Part shown: positions 35,383 through 43,838 of the stretch, piece by piece
Layout of the letters: each line of letters begins with the position of its first letter
Numbering within the stretch: position 1 is the first letter of the stretch
DNA from: an uncultured bacterium
GTDB taxonomy: Bacteria > Cyanobacteriota > Vampirovibrionia > Gastranaerophilales > Gastranaerophilaceae
Direction: 5' to 3'
NCBI GenBank assembly: GCA_950022695.1
Contig: CATLLN010000003.1
Span: 62,001 to 126,000 of the forward strand
DNA length: 64,000 bases
Notes under the pieces: generated by a model
What the model saw: the letters and a program-made list of their open reading frames with translations, nothing else
What the model was told of the DNA's origin: nothing
Databases searched by the model: none
Position numbers and translations under genes: made by a program

Positions 35383-36324
35383 ATGACAAAAACATTTGAT
35401 ATTATAACTATCGGCGAAAGTTTAATTGAGTTTTCTACAAACCAAAAACTTAAAGATGCAGAATGTTTACACAAATATTACGGCGGAGATTCGCTTGTTG
35501 TTGCTGTTGCAGCCAAAAGATTAGGTTCTAATGTGGGCTTTATCACATGCCTTGGAAATGATGCATTTAAAGACTACATGCTCTCAAGCTGGGAAAAAGA
35601 AGGACTCGACTTAAAACATGTAAAAATTGTTGATGAGAAAAACGGGCTTTATATGGTTTCACGCGCACCGGAAGAAGAAAAAGAATTTATTTATTACCGA
35701 AAAAAAATTGCTCCGGCTAAACTTTCAATTGATGATATAGACGAAGAATATATTAAAAGTTCCAAAATAATATACGCTTCAGGCATCACTCAATCACTTT
35801 CTATTGCATCACGTGAAGCTGTAAAAAAAGCTTTCACAATCGCAAAAGAAAATGGAATTTTAACAGCATATGATCCGAATTTTTCAACTATGATATCAAC
35901 AAGAGAAGATGCAAAAGAATATTTTGACGAAATTTTACCGCTTACTGATATCTTATTTATGAGCTCTAAATATGATACTAAAAGTATTTACGAAATTGAG
36001 TCATTAGAAAATATTATGAAAATCATATCTGATACGGGAGTTCAAACAATTGTCATAAAATCCAGTGAAGATAAAGGTTATTTCTTAAATGACGGAAGGA
36101 GCACATCGTTTATTCCTTTCTATACCGAAAATATAGTTGATACTACATCTTCAGGTGATGCCTTTAATGGAGCTTTTTTGCATGCTCTGGCTAATTCATT
36201 CACTCCGCAAGAAGCTGCTAAAATTGCTTCTATAGATGCGGGGCTTCAAGCTCAAGGAATAGGAGCAATAAAATCAACACCTTTCAGAGATGAAGTTTAT
36301 AATATATTTAAAACAGAGGAATAA
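35383..36324 (+). CDS. PfkB-family sugar kinase
   Basis: A ribokinase-fold sugar kinase of 313 residues, most simply a 2-keto-3-deoxygluconate kinase because it follows an Eda-type aldolase. The N-terminal FDIITIGESLIEFS and GGDSLVVAVAAKRLG are the substrate-side signature. The C-terminal anion-hole motif reads DTTSSGDAFNGAF where most members have DTTGAGDAFNGA; the catalytic aspartate is kept. The exact sugar cannot be told from sequence. Confidence 0.85.
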   Translation: MTKTFDIITIGESLIEFSTNQKLKDAECLHKYYGGDSLVVAVAAKRLGSNVGFITCLGNDAFKDYMLSSWEKEGLDLKHVKIVDEKNGLYMVSRAPEEEKEFIYYRKKIAPAKLSIDDIDEEYIKSSKIIYASGITQSLSIASREAVKKAFTIAKENGILTAYDPNFSTMISTREDAKEYFDEILPLTDILFMSSKYDTKSIYEIESLENIMKIISDTGVQTIVIKSSEDKGYFLNDGRSTSFIPFYTENIVDTTSSGDAFNGAFLHALANSFTPQEAAKIASIDAGLQAQGIGAIKSTPFRDEVYNIFKTEE

Positions 36325-36325
36325 T

Positions 36326-37348
36326 ATGAAAAAAAGAGTTGTTCTATCAGGATATTTCGGGTTTAAAAACTTCGGTGACGAAGCAATTTTATCTGTTCTT
36401 GTAGATAAACTCAAACAGCTTAACAAACGTATCACTGTAATATCTTCAGATCCTCAATACACAACAGGTAAATTCAAACATATAAGAAGTGTTCACACAT
36501 TTAAGATTCCTGATATTATAAGCGTAATCTTCAAGTCTGATTTTTTAATCTCAGGCGGAGGAAGCCTGTTACAAGACATAACAAGTCTAAAAAGCTTGAT
36601 TTACTACCTTTTTATTATATTTATTGCACTGATTTTAAGAAAAAAAGTTATAATCTTTGCACAAGGAATCGGTCCTATTTCTAACCCTATTGGCATAGTT
36701 TTAACAAAAAATATACTAAAACATTGCTCTTATATTAGTGTAAGAGACATTAAAAGCCATGAGCTTCTAAAAAGCTGGGGGATTGATTCAGATCTGTTAT
36801 GTGACCCCATTTTTTCCACTGAAGTTCCTGCTGTAGAAAAAAATAATACAGTTGCCGTTCAATTACGTAATTGTAAGTCTTTAAATGAAGATTTCATTGA
36901 TAGATTAGCTCAAAAAATCTCACAAGAATTTTCAGATAAACAAATAAAAATATATTCATTTCAGGATTCTATAGATCTTGAAGTCTGCAAAAAATTTGAA
37001 AAAGCATTAAACATGTTAAATCCGGAAATTCAAACAGAAATTTATGCAAACTTGACAGATGCACAGATTATACAAAACTTAGCTAAAGCAGAGTTTTTAA
37101 TCGCAATGAGGTTTCATGCCATAATTATCGGGCTTCTTGCAGGTGTTAAAACTCTTGGTATAAACTACGATATAAAAATTGAAAAAATTTCATCAGAATT
37201 TAACCTACCGTTATTAAATATGCAAAAACCATTTAAAAAACAATTTTCGGAATTAAAACAACAAAATTTAGAAGAAATTAAATCAAAAATCAATTCAAAA
37301 AATTTCAACTGGAGTGGTTTTGAAAAGATATTAAATAACAATGTGTAA
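36326..37348 (+). CDS. csaB: Polysaccharide pyruvyl transferase (CsaB family)
   Basis: Predicted to transfer pyruvate from phosphoenolpyruvate to a sugar of a surface polysaccharide as a ketal. ATG 36326 (MKKRVVLSGYFGFKNFGDEA) is used, with AGAGGA 5 bases upstream, giving 340 residues. Family landmarks are GYFGFKNFGDEAIL, ISGGGSLLQDITS and the C-terminal AMRFHAIIIGLLAGV with the conserved RxH. In many bacteria pyruvylated glycan anchors S-layer or outer layers to the wall. A 112-base gap with a weak hairpin (about 37367-37383) follows before the ABC transporter gene. Confidence 0.88.
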   Translation: MKKRVVLSGYFGFKNFGDEAILSVLVDKLKQLNKRITVISSDPQYTTGKFKHIRSVHTFKIPDIISVIFKSDFLISGGGSLLQDITSLKSLIYYLFIIFIALILRKKVIIFAQGIGPISNPIGIVLTKNILKHCSYISVRDIKSHELLKSWGIDSDLLCDPIFSTEVPAVEKNNTVAVQLRNCKSLNEDFIDRLAQKISQEFSDKQIKIYSFQDSIDLEVCKKFEKALNMLNPEIQTEIYANLTDAQIIQNLAKAEFLIAMRFHAIIIGLLAGVKTLGINYDIKIEKISSEFNLPLLNMQKPFKKQFSELKQQNLEEIKSKINSKNFNWSGFEKILNNNV

Positions 37349-37460
37349 ATATATATTACAAAAATATTAGCCATTCGGGCTAAATTTAACAGTTACAACG
37401 GTCTATTCAAAATTTACCATATTAAAATTAACTTTAGAGAATTCATATTTGGGAAAGTTA

Positions 37461-39248
37461 ATGAGTATTAAGGGTAAATTTGGAAATATTGATTTTGTAA
37501 AAAATTATAAAAGAATGTGGCCATATATTAAGCCATATAGTTTTCGGGCACTTGTGGCTCTACTAATTTGTATTCCCATTGGTTCACTGGATGCAGTTAT
37601 TGCATTATCTTTGAAGCCATACATGGATATCGTTATGGTTGAAAAATCCATTCAATCACCGTGGTATATTCCACTTGGAATTGTTTTATTTACTTGCTTG
37701 CAAGGATTTTTAAACTACATGGCAGTATATCTTAACACTTGGGTTGGCGGCAAAATTACAAATGCACTAAAACATGATTTATATAAAAAACTGCTAACAT
37801 TTGAAACAGGCTTCTTTGATTGCAGAAACTCTGGAGATATTGTTTTCAGATTTAACAATGATGCGGATTGTGCTTGTGCAGGCTTATTGAACAATCTCAA
37901 AAGTTTCACATCACGTCTTTTTTCATCAATTTCTTTAATAGGTGTATTAATTTATAATTCCTGGCAGCTTGCAATTATTGCAATCGCAATACTTATTTGT
38001 GCATTTTTACCACTTGCAAAACTAAGAGAACGCATTAAAGATGTTATGAATAAATCAGTTGCAGCAGGAGCTCATATTATTACTATTTTTAATGAAACAT
38101 TTTCTGGAAACAAAACCATTTTTGCTTATAATCTTGAAAATATTCAAGTAAAAAAATTTGATGATATTTTAAATAACATATTTAATTTCAGTATAAAAAT
38201 CACTCAGCGCACCTCGTGGTTATCTCCAATGATGCACGTTATAGTTTCAATCGGGATAGGTGCTGCAATAGGTTATGGAAGTCACCTTATAATTACCAAA
38301 GAAATCACAAGCGGTAATTTTGTATCATTTATTACAGCACTGATTATGCTTTATACTCCAATCAAAAACCTGGGGAACAACTTAAATCAGGTTCAGTTCT
38401 CATTTATGGCTATTGATAGAATATTTGAATTATTTGATCAGGATACACTTATAAAAGACAACAATAATGCCGCAGCACTTTCTGACATTACGGATTACAT
38501 TGAATACAACAATGTCTCATTTTCTTATGGCGAAAGATTACCGCAAGTTTTAAATAATATAACGTTCAAAGCCTATGCGGGTACAACAACAGCATTTGTC
38601 GGAAATTCCGGTGGCGGAAAAACAACAATAGTAAATTTATTACCTAGATTTTACAATATTACAGGCGGAGAAATTATTATAGATGGTAAAAACATTAATC
38701 AATACTCTGTTAAATCTCTTAGAGAAAATATTGCAGTGGTTTTTCAGGATAATTTTCTATTTTCTGGCACTATAAAAGAAAATATTATTCTTGGAAACCC
38801 GTCTGCAACAGAAGAAGACATCAGAATAGCTGTTAAAATGGCGTGTCTTGATGAGTTTATAAGCAGTCTTGAATTTGGTCTGGAAACAGAAATCGGAGAG
38901 CGCGGAATAAGACTTTCTGGTGGACAAAAGCAAAGAATAGCTATTGCTCGTGCATTTATCAAAAATGCACCTGTTATTATATTAGACGAAGCTACAAGCG
39001 CACTGGATAATAAAGCCGAAGTTATTGTACAAAAAGCTATAGATAATCTTATGAAAGATAAAACAGTATTTGTAATTGCTCACAGGCTTTCAACTATCAA
39101 AAACGCAGATAATATTATTGTCATAAATGATGGTCAAATAGTTGAATCTGGAAAACACGATGAACTTTTAAATATTGAAAACGGAGCTTATAAAAGCTTA
39201 TATAATGCACAGTTTAGAAATCAGGAAGAATTGGTAGGGGCCAGATGA
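37461..39248 (+). CDS. ABC exporter, MsbA/lipid-glycan type (fused permease and ATPase)
   Basis: A half-size ABC exporter that would flip a lipid-linked product across the inner membrane. ATG 37461 is chosen over TTG 37449 because GGGA lies 6 bases before the ATG; the product is 595 residues. Six membrane helices occupy about 30-320. The ATPase domain shows Walker A GNSGGGKTT, the LSGGQKQRIAIARA signature, Walker B VIILDEATSALD and the switch histidine in IAHRLSTI. Its position inside a glycan cluster points to a lipid-sugar substrate. Its stop overlaps the next start in ATGA. Confidence 0.92.
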   Translation: MSIKGKFGNIDFVKNYKRMWPYIKPYSFRALVALLICIPIGSLDAVIALSLKPYMDIVMVEKSIQSPWYIPLGIVLFTCLQGFLNYMAVYLNTWVGGKITNALKHDLYKKLLTFETGFFDCRNSGDIVFRFNNDADCACAGLLNNLKSFTSRLFSSISLIGVLIYNSWQLAIIAIAILICAFLPLAKLRERIKDVMNKSVAAGAHIITIFNETFSGNKTIFAYNLENIQVKKFDDILNNIFNFSIKITQRTSWLSPMMHVIVSIGIGAAIGYGSHLIITKEITSGNFVSFITALIMLYTPIKNLGNNLNQVQFSFMAIDRIFELFDQDTLIKDNNNAAALSDITDYIEYNNVSFSYGERLPQVLNNITFKAYAGTTTAFVGNSGGGKTTIVNLLPRFYNITGGEIIIDGKNINQYSVKSLRENIAVVFQDNFLFSGTIKENIILGNPSATEEDIRIAVKMACLDEFISSLEFGLETEIGERGIRLSGGQKQRIAIARAFIKNAPVIILDEATSALDNKAEVIVQKAIDNLMKDKTVFVIAHRLSTIKNADNIIVINDGQIVESGKHDELLNIENGAYKSLYNAQFRNQEELVGAR

Positions 39249-40366
39249 AATTTATAACAGATAAAAAAATTAAATTTAAGGTCATTGGAATTCCTATATA
39301 TTCTGCAATTCTTAATCATAGAATAAAATATGAAAATTTTTTTAATATATTTTTTAAAATTCGAAAATACTCAAATACTGCTGAGGTAAAGAAGTTCAAA
39401 ATTTTCAATTGTACATTTTTTGAGCAGACAGAAACTGACAATTTCATTTATTCAAAAAGTATATTTCACAAAAAATATGTTAATAAATTATCAGTTCTAA
39501 AAAAATACCTGAATAAAAGAATAGATACAAAATACAATAAAATATTCATTTTAAAATCAAATCTTGGTGAAGCATATATTTTTCTAAAATATATAATCAA
39601 TAACCTTATAGAAAAAGATGACAATATACTTATTGCAGGTACTAAAAAATCACATTTAAAACTTGCCAATATGTTACTACCAAAAATTCCTGCAATTATA
39701 CTTCCAAAATCACTCCCAGAAGTTGGAGTAAACACGTTCCAACTTGAGAAACAAACATATTACATTGCTTTCCCAATGAAATTTTATATTGAAACAGAAT
39801 CAAAAATTCATACAGATAATGCGGTTTATTTATCTGAAATGTACAAATATTTTGGGATTTCTCAATCAAATACTGCTACTGAAAATAAATTACACATAAA
39901 TAAAAATATATCAGAAAAAATTGAAGAATATCTAAATAAAAATAATATTAATAAGTTTATTTTCCTAGTCAAAAATGCAAAAACATGTACCTCAATTCCA
40001 AACGAATTTTGGCAAGAATTAGAAAAAGCACTTAATAAAAAAATAATAACAAATAATGAGAATATGCCTCTTGACGAAGCATTCTATTTAGCATCGAAAG
40101 CTGAAGCAATTATCAGTTTGAGAAGCGGTTTTTCTGAAATTTTATCAGAATCTGGAACACCACAAATTATACTTTACACTGATTTTATAAATCGTTTCCG
40201 GTTTAAAGAGATCACTAAAGATAAAATCATAACCGGATATTCAATAAAAACAGTTACCCCCGCAGCTAACAAAATTATTGAAATTGAATATTCTGATAAC
40301 TTAAAAAATAAAATAATAGAAAACATTACTGAAACATTATTGCATAAGAAGGAAAAAACGAAATGA
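39245..40366 (+). CDS. Putative glycosyltransferase-like protein of the glycan cluster
   Basis: I do not recognise a firm family for this 373-residue protein. The C-terminal half has the look of a GT-B/heptosyltransferase-like second domain: KFIFLVKNAKTCTSIPNEFW, then EAFYLASKAEAIISLRSGFSEILSESGTPQIILY, a typical donor-site alternation. The LRSGF core is shared with the last cluster gene (43839-44960), implying common ancestry. The composition is extremely Lys/Asn/Ile-rich. It is translationally coupled on both sides (4-base overlaps with the ABC exporter and the fusion gene). Glycan synthesis is inferred from context. Confidence 0.6.
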   Translation: MKFITDKKIKFKVIGIPIYSAILNHRIKYENFFNIFFKIRKYSNTAEVKKFKIFNCTFFEQTETDNFIYSKSIFHKKYVNKLSVLKKYLNKRIDTKYNKIFILKSNLGEAYIFLKYIINNLIEKDDNILIAGTKKSHLKLANMLLPKIPAIILPKSLPEVGVNTFQLEKQTYYIAFPMKFYIETESKIHTDNAVYLSEMYKYFGISQSNTATENKLHINKNISEKIEEYLNKNNINKFIFLVKNAKTCTSIPNEFWQELEKALNKKIITNNENMPLDEAFYLASKAEAIISLRSGFSEILSESGTPQIILYTDFINRFRFKEITKDKIITGYSIKTVTPAANKIIEIEYSDNLKNKIIENITETLLHKKEKTK

Positions 40367-41913
40367 AAATCATTATCCAAGCGGGGGGAAAAGGTACAAG
40401 ATTAGGTGATTTAACCCTCAACCGTCCAAAATGTATTGTACCTGTTAACAATTTACCAATTATATTCCACATGTTTAAAAAATATCCACAAGCGGAATTT
40501 ATAATTATTGGGGATTACAAATTTGAAGTACTTGAAAAATATCTTGAAACATTCAGCAATGCTAAATTTGTACTTATCAAAGCGCACGGAGAAGGTAACA
40601 TCTGTGGAATCAAAGAAGCATTAAATTTTGTCAATAAAAATGAGCAATTTATGCTTATCTGGTCAGACCTTATACTAGGTGATAAATTTGACCTTGAAAA
40701 ACTTGATAAATCGAAATGTTATATAGGTTTATCACAAAGTTTCAAATGCAGCTGGAGCTTTAAAAACGGAGAACTAAAAAAAGTGCCGTCAACAGACAAT
40801 GGAGTTGCAGGGTGCTATATTTTTAATAATAAAAATGAGCTTCAAAACATACCGCAAACCGGTTCTTTCACAAGCTGGCTTGCTAATTCCGGAATAAAAT
40901 TAACACCTTTTTCAATAGAAGATTCAGTTGAAACAGGAACAATTGATGCCATAAACAAAATATCTTCAACAAAAAACCGCTGTCGACCTTATAACAAAAT
41001 GGAATTTACAAAAAATAAAGTTATTAAAACAGGCTTAACAGAAGAAGGACAAAAACTTATTGACAGGGAAATCGTTTGGTACAAAAAAATGACAGACTAC
41101 GGTTTTAATTCAATACCAAAAATCCACTCTTTAAATCCTTTAACTATGGAAAAAATTGAAGGAACAAATATTTTTAACGCAAATTTGTCAATAGAAGATA
41201 AGAAAAAAGTAATAGATAATCTTATTGATTCTGTTAATAAAATGCATTCTTTTGAAACAAAAAACAGTAACAGATTAGATATAGAGCAAGAATACTATAC
41301 AAAAACAATAAAACGAATCCGAAGTATCGCACCATCAATACCATTTGCAAATAATGAATATATTACAATCAATGGTAAAAAATGCAGAAATATTTTAACT
41401 GACACTTATGCATTAAAAAAAATCGTAGAAGAAAATCTGATGGATACGATTTATTGTCCTATTCACGGAGACTGTACACTTACCAATACAATGCTCGATA
41501 AAGAAAATAATATTTATTTTATAGATGCAAGAGGATATTTCGGTTCAGAAAAAGTCCTCGGAGATATCAGATACGATTGGGCTAAACTTTACTATTCTAT
41601 TGCAGGTAATTTTGATCAGTTCAATATTAAAAACTTCAAATTAAAAATTTCCGAATACGATGTTAAATATGAAATAAATTCCGGCGGATGGGATGAATTA
41701 ACAGATTACTTCCTTGCAAAAATTCCTGAAGTAAAACTTGACCAGTTAAAACTAATACACGCAATAATTTGGATATCTCTTGCAAGTCACTGCTGGGAAG
41801 ATTATGACTCTATGTGTCTTGCTTTCTATAACGGAATTTATCTGCTTTATGAATGCATAGAAGGAGAAAAAAATGCTTTTAAAAGAGAATATTTTGAAAC
41901 TATCAACGCTTAA
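40363..41913 (+). CDS. Nucleotidyltransferase fused to an aminoglycoside/choline-kinase-like phosphotransferase
   Basis: A bifunctional 516-residue protein. Residues 1-200 are a sugar-1-phosphate-type nucleotidyltransferase (IIIQAGGKGTRLGDLTLNRPK with the NTP-binding loop; DLILGD near 105). Residues about 215-500 form an APH/ChoK-like kinase with catalytic H368-G-D370, N375 in TNTMLD and the metal aspartate D388 in FIDARGYF. Kinase and nucleotidyltransferase in one chain suggest phosphorylation then NMP activation of a small alcohol or sugar, as in choline (LicA/LicC) or capsular sugar pathways; the substrate is unknown. It overlaps the previous gene by 4 bases and the HAD gene by 41. Confidence 0.82.
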   Translation: MKIIIQAGGKGTRLGDLTLNRPKCIVPVNNLPIIFHMFKKYPQAEFIIIGDYKFEVLEKYLETFSNAKFVLIKAHGEGNICGIKEALNFVNKNEQFMLIWSDLILGDKFDLEKLDKSKCYIGLSQSFKCSWSFKNGELKKVPSTDNGVAGCYIFNNKNELQNIPQTGSFTSWLANSGIKLTPFSIEDSVETGTIDAINKISSTKNRCRPYNKMEFTKNKVIKTGLTEEGQKLIDREIVWYKKMTDYGFNSIPKIHSLNPLTMEKIEGTNIFNANLSIEDKKKVIDNLIDSVNKMHSFETKNSNRLDIEQEYYTKTIKRIRSIAPSIPFANNEYITINGKKCRNILTDTYALKKIVEENLMDTIYCPIHGDCTLTNTMLDKENNIYFIDARGYFGSEKVLGDIRYDWAKLYYSIAGNFDQFNIKNFKLKISEYDVKYEINSGGWDELTDYFLAKIPEVKLDQLKLIHAIIWISLASHCWEDYDSMCLAFYNGIYLLYECIEGEKNAFKREYFETINA

Positions 41914-42259
41914 TAAAACCTGGATTTTTGATTTTGACGGGACTTTAGTTGTTCATAACGGCTATAAAACCGGCGAAGATAAATTTCTTGACGGTGCAAA
42001 AGAATTTCTTCAATCAATTCCTAAAGACGACTTTATAATTATAATGACAGCAAGAGAAGCTGCAGCAAAAGAAAAAACAGAGAAGTTTCTAAAAGAAAAT
42101 AATATCAGATACGACAGAATTCTTTTCGAAATGCCGATGGGAGAAAGAATTTTAATCAATGATAACAAACCGTCCGGACTTAAATGTGCATATGCCTTAT
42201 GCCCAAACCGTAACGAAGGTTTTAACAATATAAATATTGAATTAGATGAAAATTTATAG
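41873..42259 (+). CDS. HAD-family phosphatase, small capless type
   Basis: A 128-residue HAD hydrolase. Motif I is FDFDGTLV (nucleophile Asp and acid/base Asp), motif II is IIMTAREA, and INDNKPSG supplies the motif IV acids. It has no cap domain, so it could act on large or phospho-sugar substrates. The start at 41873 is supported by AGGAG 7-8 bases upstream although it lies 41 bases inside the previous gene. Its company with a kinase-nucleotidyltransferase and sugar isomerases suggests dephosphorylation of a sugar bisphosphate or similar, as GmhB does in heptose synthesis, but that pathway's other enzymes are not here. Confidence 0.8.
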   Translation: MLLKENILKLSTLNKTWIFDFDGTLVVHNGYKTGEDKFLDGAKEFLQSIPKDDFIIIMTAREAAAKEKTEKFLKENNIRYDRILFEMPMGERILINDNKPSGLKCAYALCPNRNEGFNNINIELDENL

Positions 42260-42267
42260 GAGTAAAT

Positions 42268-43179
42268 ATGTTAATACTTGAACCCGTATCACATGAAACA
42301 ATCTGGGGTGGAGAAAAATTAATTCCTTTCGCTCCTGAAAAACATTCAAAACTCGGTCACCTGTATTCTCTTGTTTCTAACGAAGAATTTGAAAGCCGTA
42401 TATTAAACGGAGAATATAAAGGAAAGACTTTTAAAGAATATTTTGACAACAACAAATCTAAATTCGGCATGGATAAATTCAAACAATTTCCATTCGTAAT
42501 AGCACTTGTTGACCCAAAAGATGATTTAAGTATTCAAGTACATCCTGATGATAAATGTGCACTGGATATTGAAAACAGAGAGTTCGGAAAAAATGAATCC
42601 TGGTATTTCATTGAACCGCCGACAAATAGATGGCTGTACAACGGTTGTAAAGTAAATTCAACAGCAGAAATTGAAGAAAAAATTAAAGAAAAACGAATAG
42701 AAGAAGATGTTATAGACCATCTGCAAGTTGAAAAAGGTGATTATGTTTTTGTAGAACAAGGCACAATGCATGCAGCAACCCACGGGGCACTATTCTATGA
42801 AATTGAAGAAAACTGTAATCTTACATACAGATTTTATGATTTTGACCGAAAAGATAAAAACGGCAATTCAAGAGAACTGCATATTGAAAAAGCATTAAAA
42901 GCAATAAATCCAAAATTAAAATCAAAAGTTCGCAAATACAATAATGAAGAAATAAAAGAAAGACTTTATTCTACAAAATTGTTTGAAAATAAAACTACAT
43001 ATAAAAATAATTCAAAAACACTTGAATGCGTAACCATACTTATGGGCGAAAGTCTGCTTGAAGGTTTATCTGTAAAAACAGGTACAACTATTATACTTGA
43101 ACCGGAAGAAGAAACTAATTTCAATAATAGAGTGACATTTATTACAGCAAGACCAATTACAGGAGAAAATAACGAATGA
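42268..43179 (+). CDS. manA: Class I mannose-6-phosphate isomerase family protein
   Basis: Zinc cupin interconverting mannose 6-phosphate and fructose 6-phosphate, or a related sugar isomerase. It is 303 residues, the short Firmicutes-type length. The N-terminal PVSHETIWGGEKLIPF is characteristic, with zinc ligands in SIQVHPDD (His), ENESWY-like GKNESWYFIE, and GTMHAATHG. It is 8 bases after the HAD gene, overlaps the next gene by 4, and would supply mannose units to the glycan. Confidence 0.88.
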   Translation: MLILEPVSHETIWGGEKLIPFAPEKHSKLGHLYSLVSNEEFESRILNGEYKGKTFKEYFDNNKSKFGMDKFKQFPFVIALVDPKDDLSIQVHPDDKCALDIENREFGKNESWYFIEPPTNRWLYNGCKVNSTAEIEEKIKEKRIEEDVIDHLQVEKGDYVFVEQGTMHAATHGALFYEIEENCNLTYRFYDFDRKDKNGNSRELHIEKALKAINPKLKSKVRKYNNEEIKERLYSTKLFENKTTYKNNSKTLECVTILMGESLLEGLSVKTGTTIILEPEEETNFNNRVTFITARPITGENNE

Positions 43180-43838
43180 ATATAGAATTATCTGCATCAA
43201 TGATGTGTGCAAATTATGCAAACTTAGAAAAAGAAGTAACAGAGCTTGAAAATGCCGGAATTGATTCTTTTCATATAGATATTATGGACGGAAGTTTTGT
43301 TGATAATTTCGGCATGGGATATCAAGATATGGCATTTATTAAACAACTTACAAACAAAACCGTCGATGCTCATCTTATGGTAAGAAAACCTTACAATTAT
43401 CTTGATATCCTTTTCAGGCTTGGAATTGATATTATTTATATCCACCCTGAAGTTGATCCGGATCCTGCAACAACTATAGAAAAAATACATAATGCAGGAG
43501 CAATAGCCGGTATTGCAATCAACCCGGGCACATCACTTTCCAGCATAGAAGAGTTATTAAATACAGTAGACAGAGTACTGGTTTTAGGAGTCAACCCTGG
43601 CCATGCGGGTAGGAAATATCTTCCCTATGTGGACGATAAAATTCAAAGATTATTAATGCTAAAAAACAGATATAATTTTGAAATTTTTCTAGATGGAGCT
43701 GTAACCAAAGAAAGAATTCAATTTTGGAATCCACGCGGAGTTAAAGGATTCATCCTTGGGACAGCAACTCTGTTTAGAAAAGATACAACATTCAAAGACG
43801 CGATAAAATCAATCAATTATGTATATGAGGGTGTTTAG
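43176..43838 (+). CDS. Ribulose-phosphate 3-epimerase family protein
   Basis: TIM-barrel epimerase of 220 residues. The family signature is visible as ELSASMMCANYANL, DSFHIDIMDGSFVDNFGMG, VDAHLMVRKP, and LVLGVNPGHAGRKYLP, with catalytic aspartates in HIDIMDG and FLDGAV. Being a member of a glycan cluster and rather diverged (GHAG for GFGG), it may act on another ketose phosphate, as allulose 6-phosphate epimerases do, rather than serving the pentose pathway. It overlaps manA by 4 bases and abuts the next gene. Confidence 0.82.
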   Translation: MNIELSASMMCANYANLEKEVTELENAGIDSFHIDIMDGSFVDNFGMGYQDMAFIKQLTNKTVDAHLMVRKPYNYLDILFRLGIDIIYIHPEVDPDPATTIEKIHNAGAIAGIAINPGTSLSSIEELLNTVDRVLVLGVNPGHAGRKYLPYVDDKIQRLLMLKNRYNFEIFLDGAVTKERIQFWNPRGVKGFILGTATLFRKDTTFKDAIKSINYVYEGV

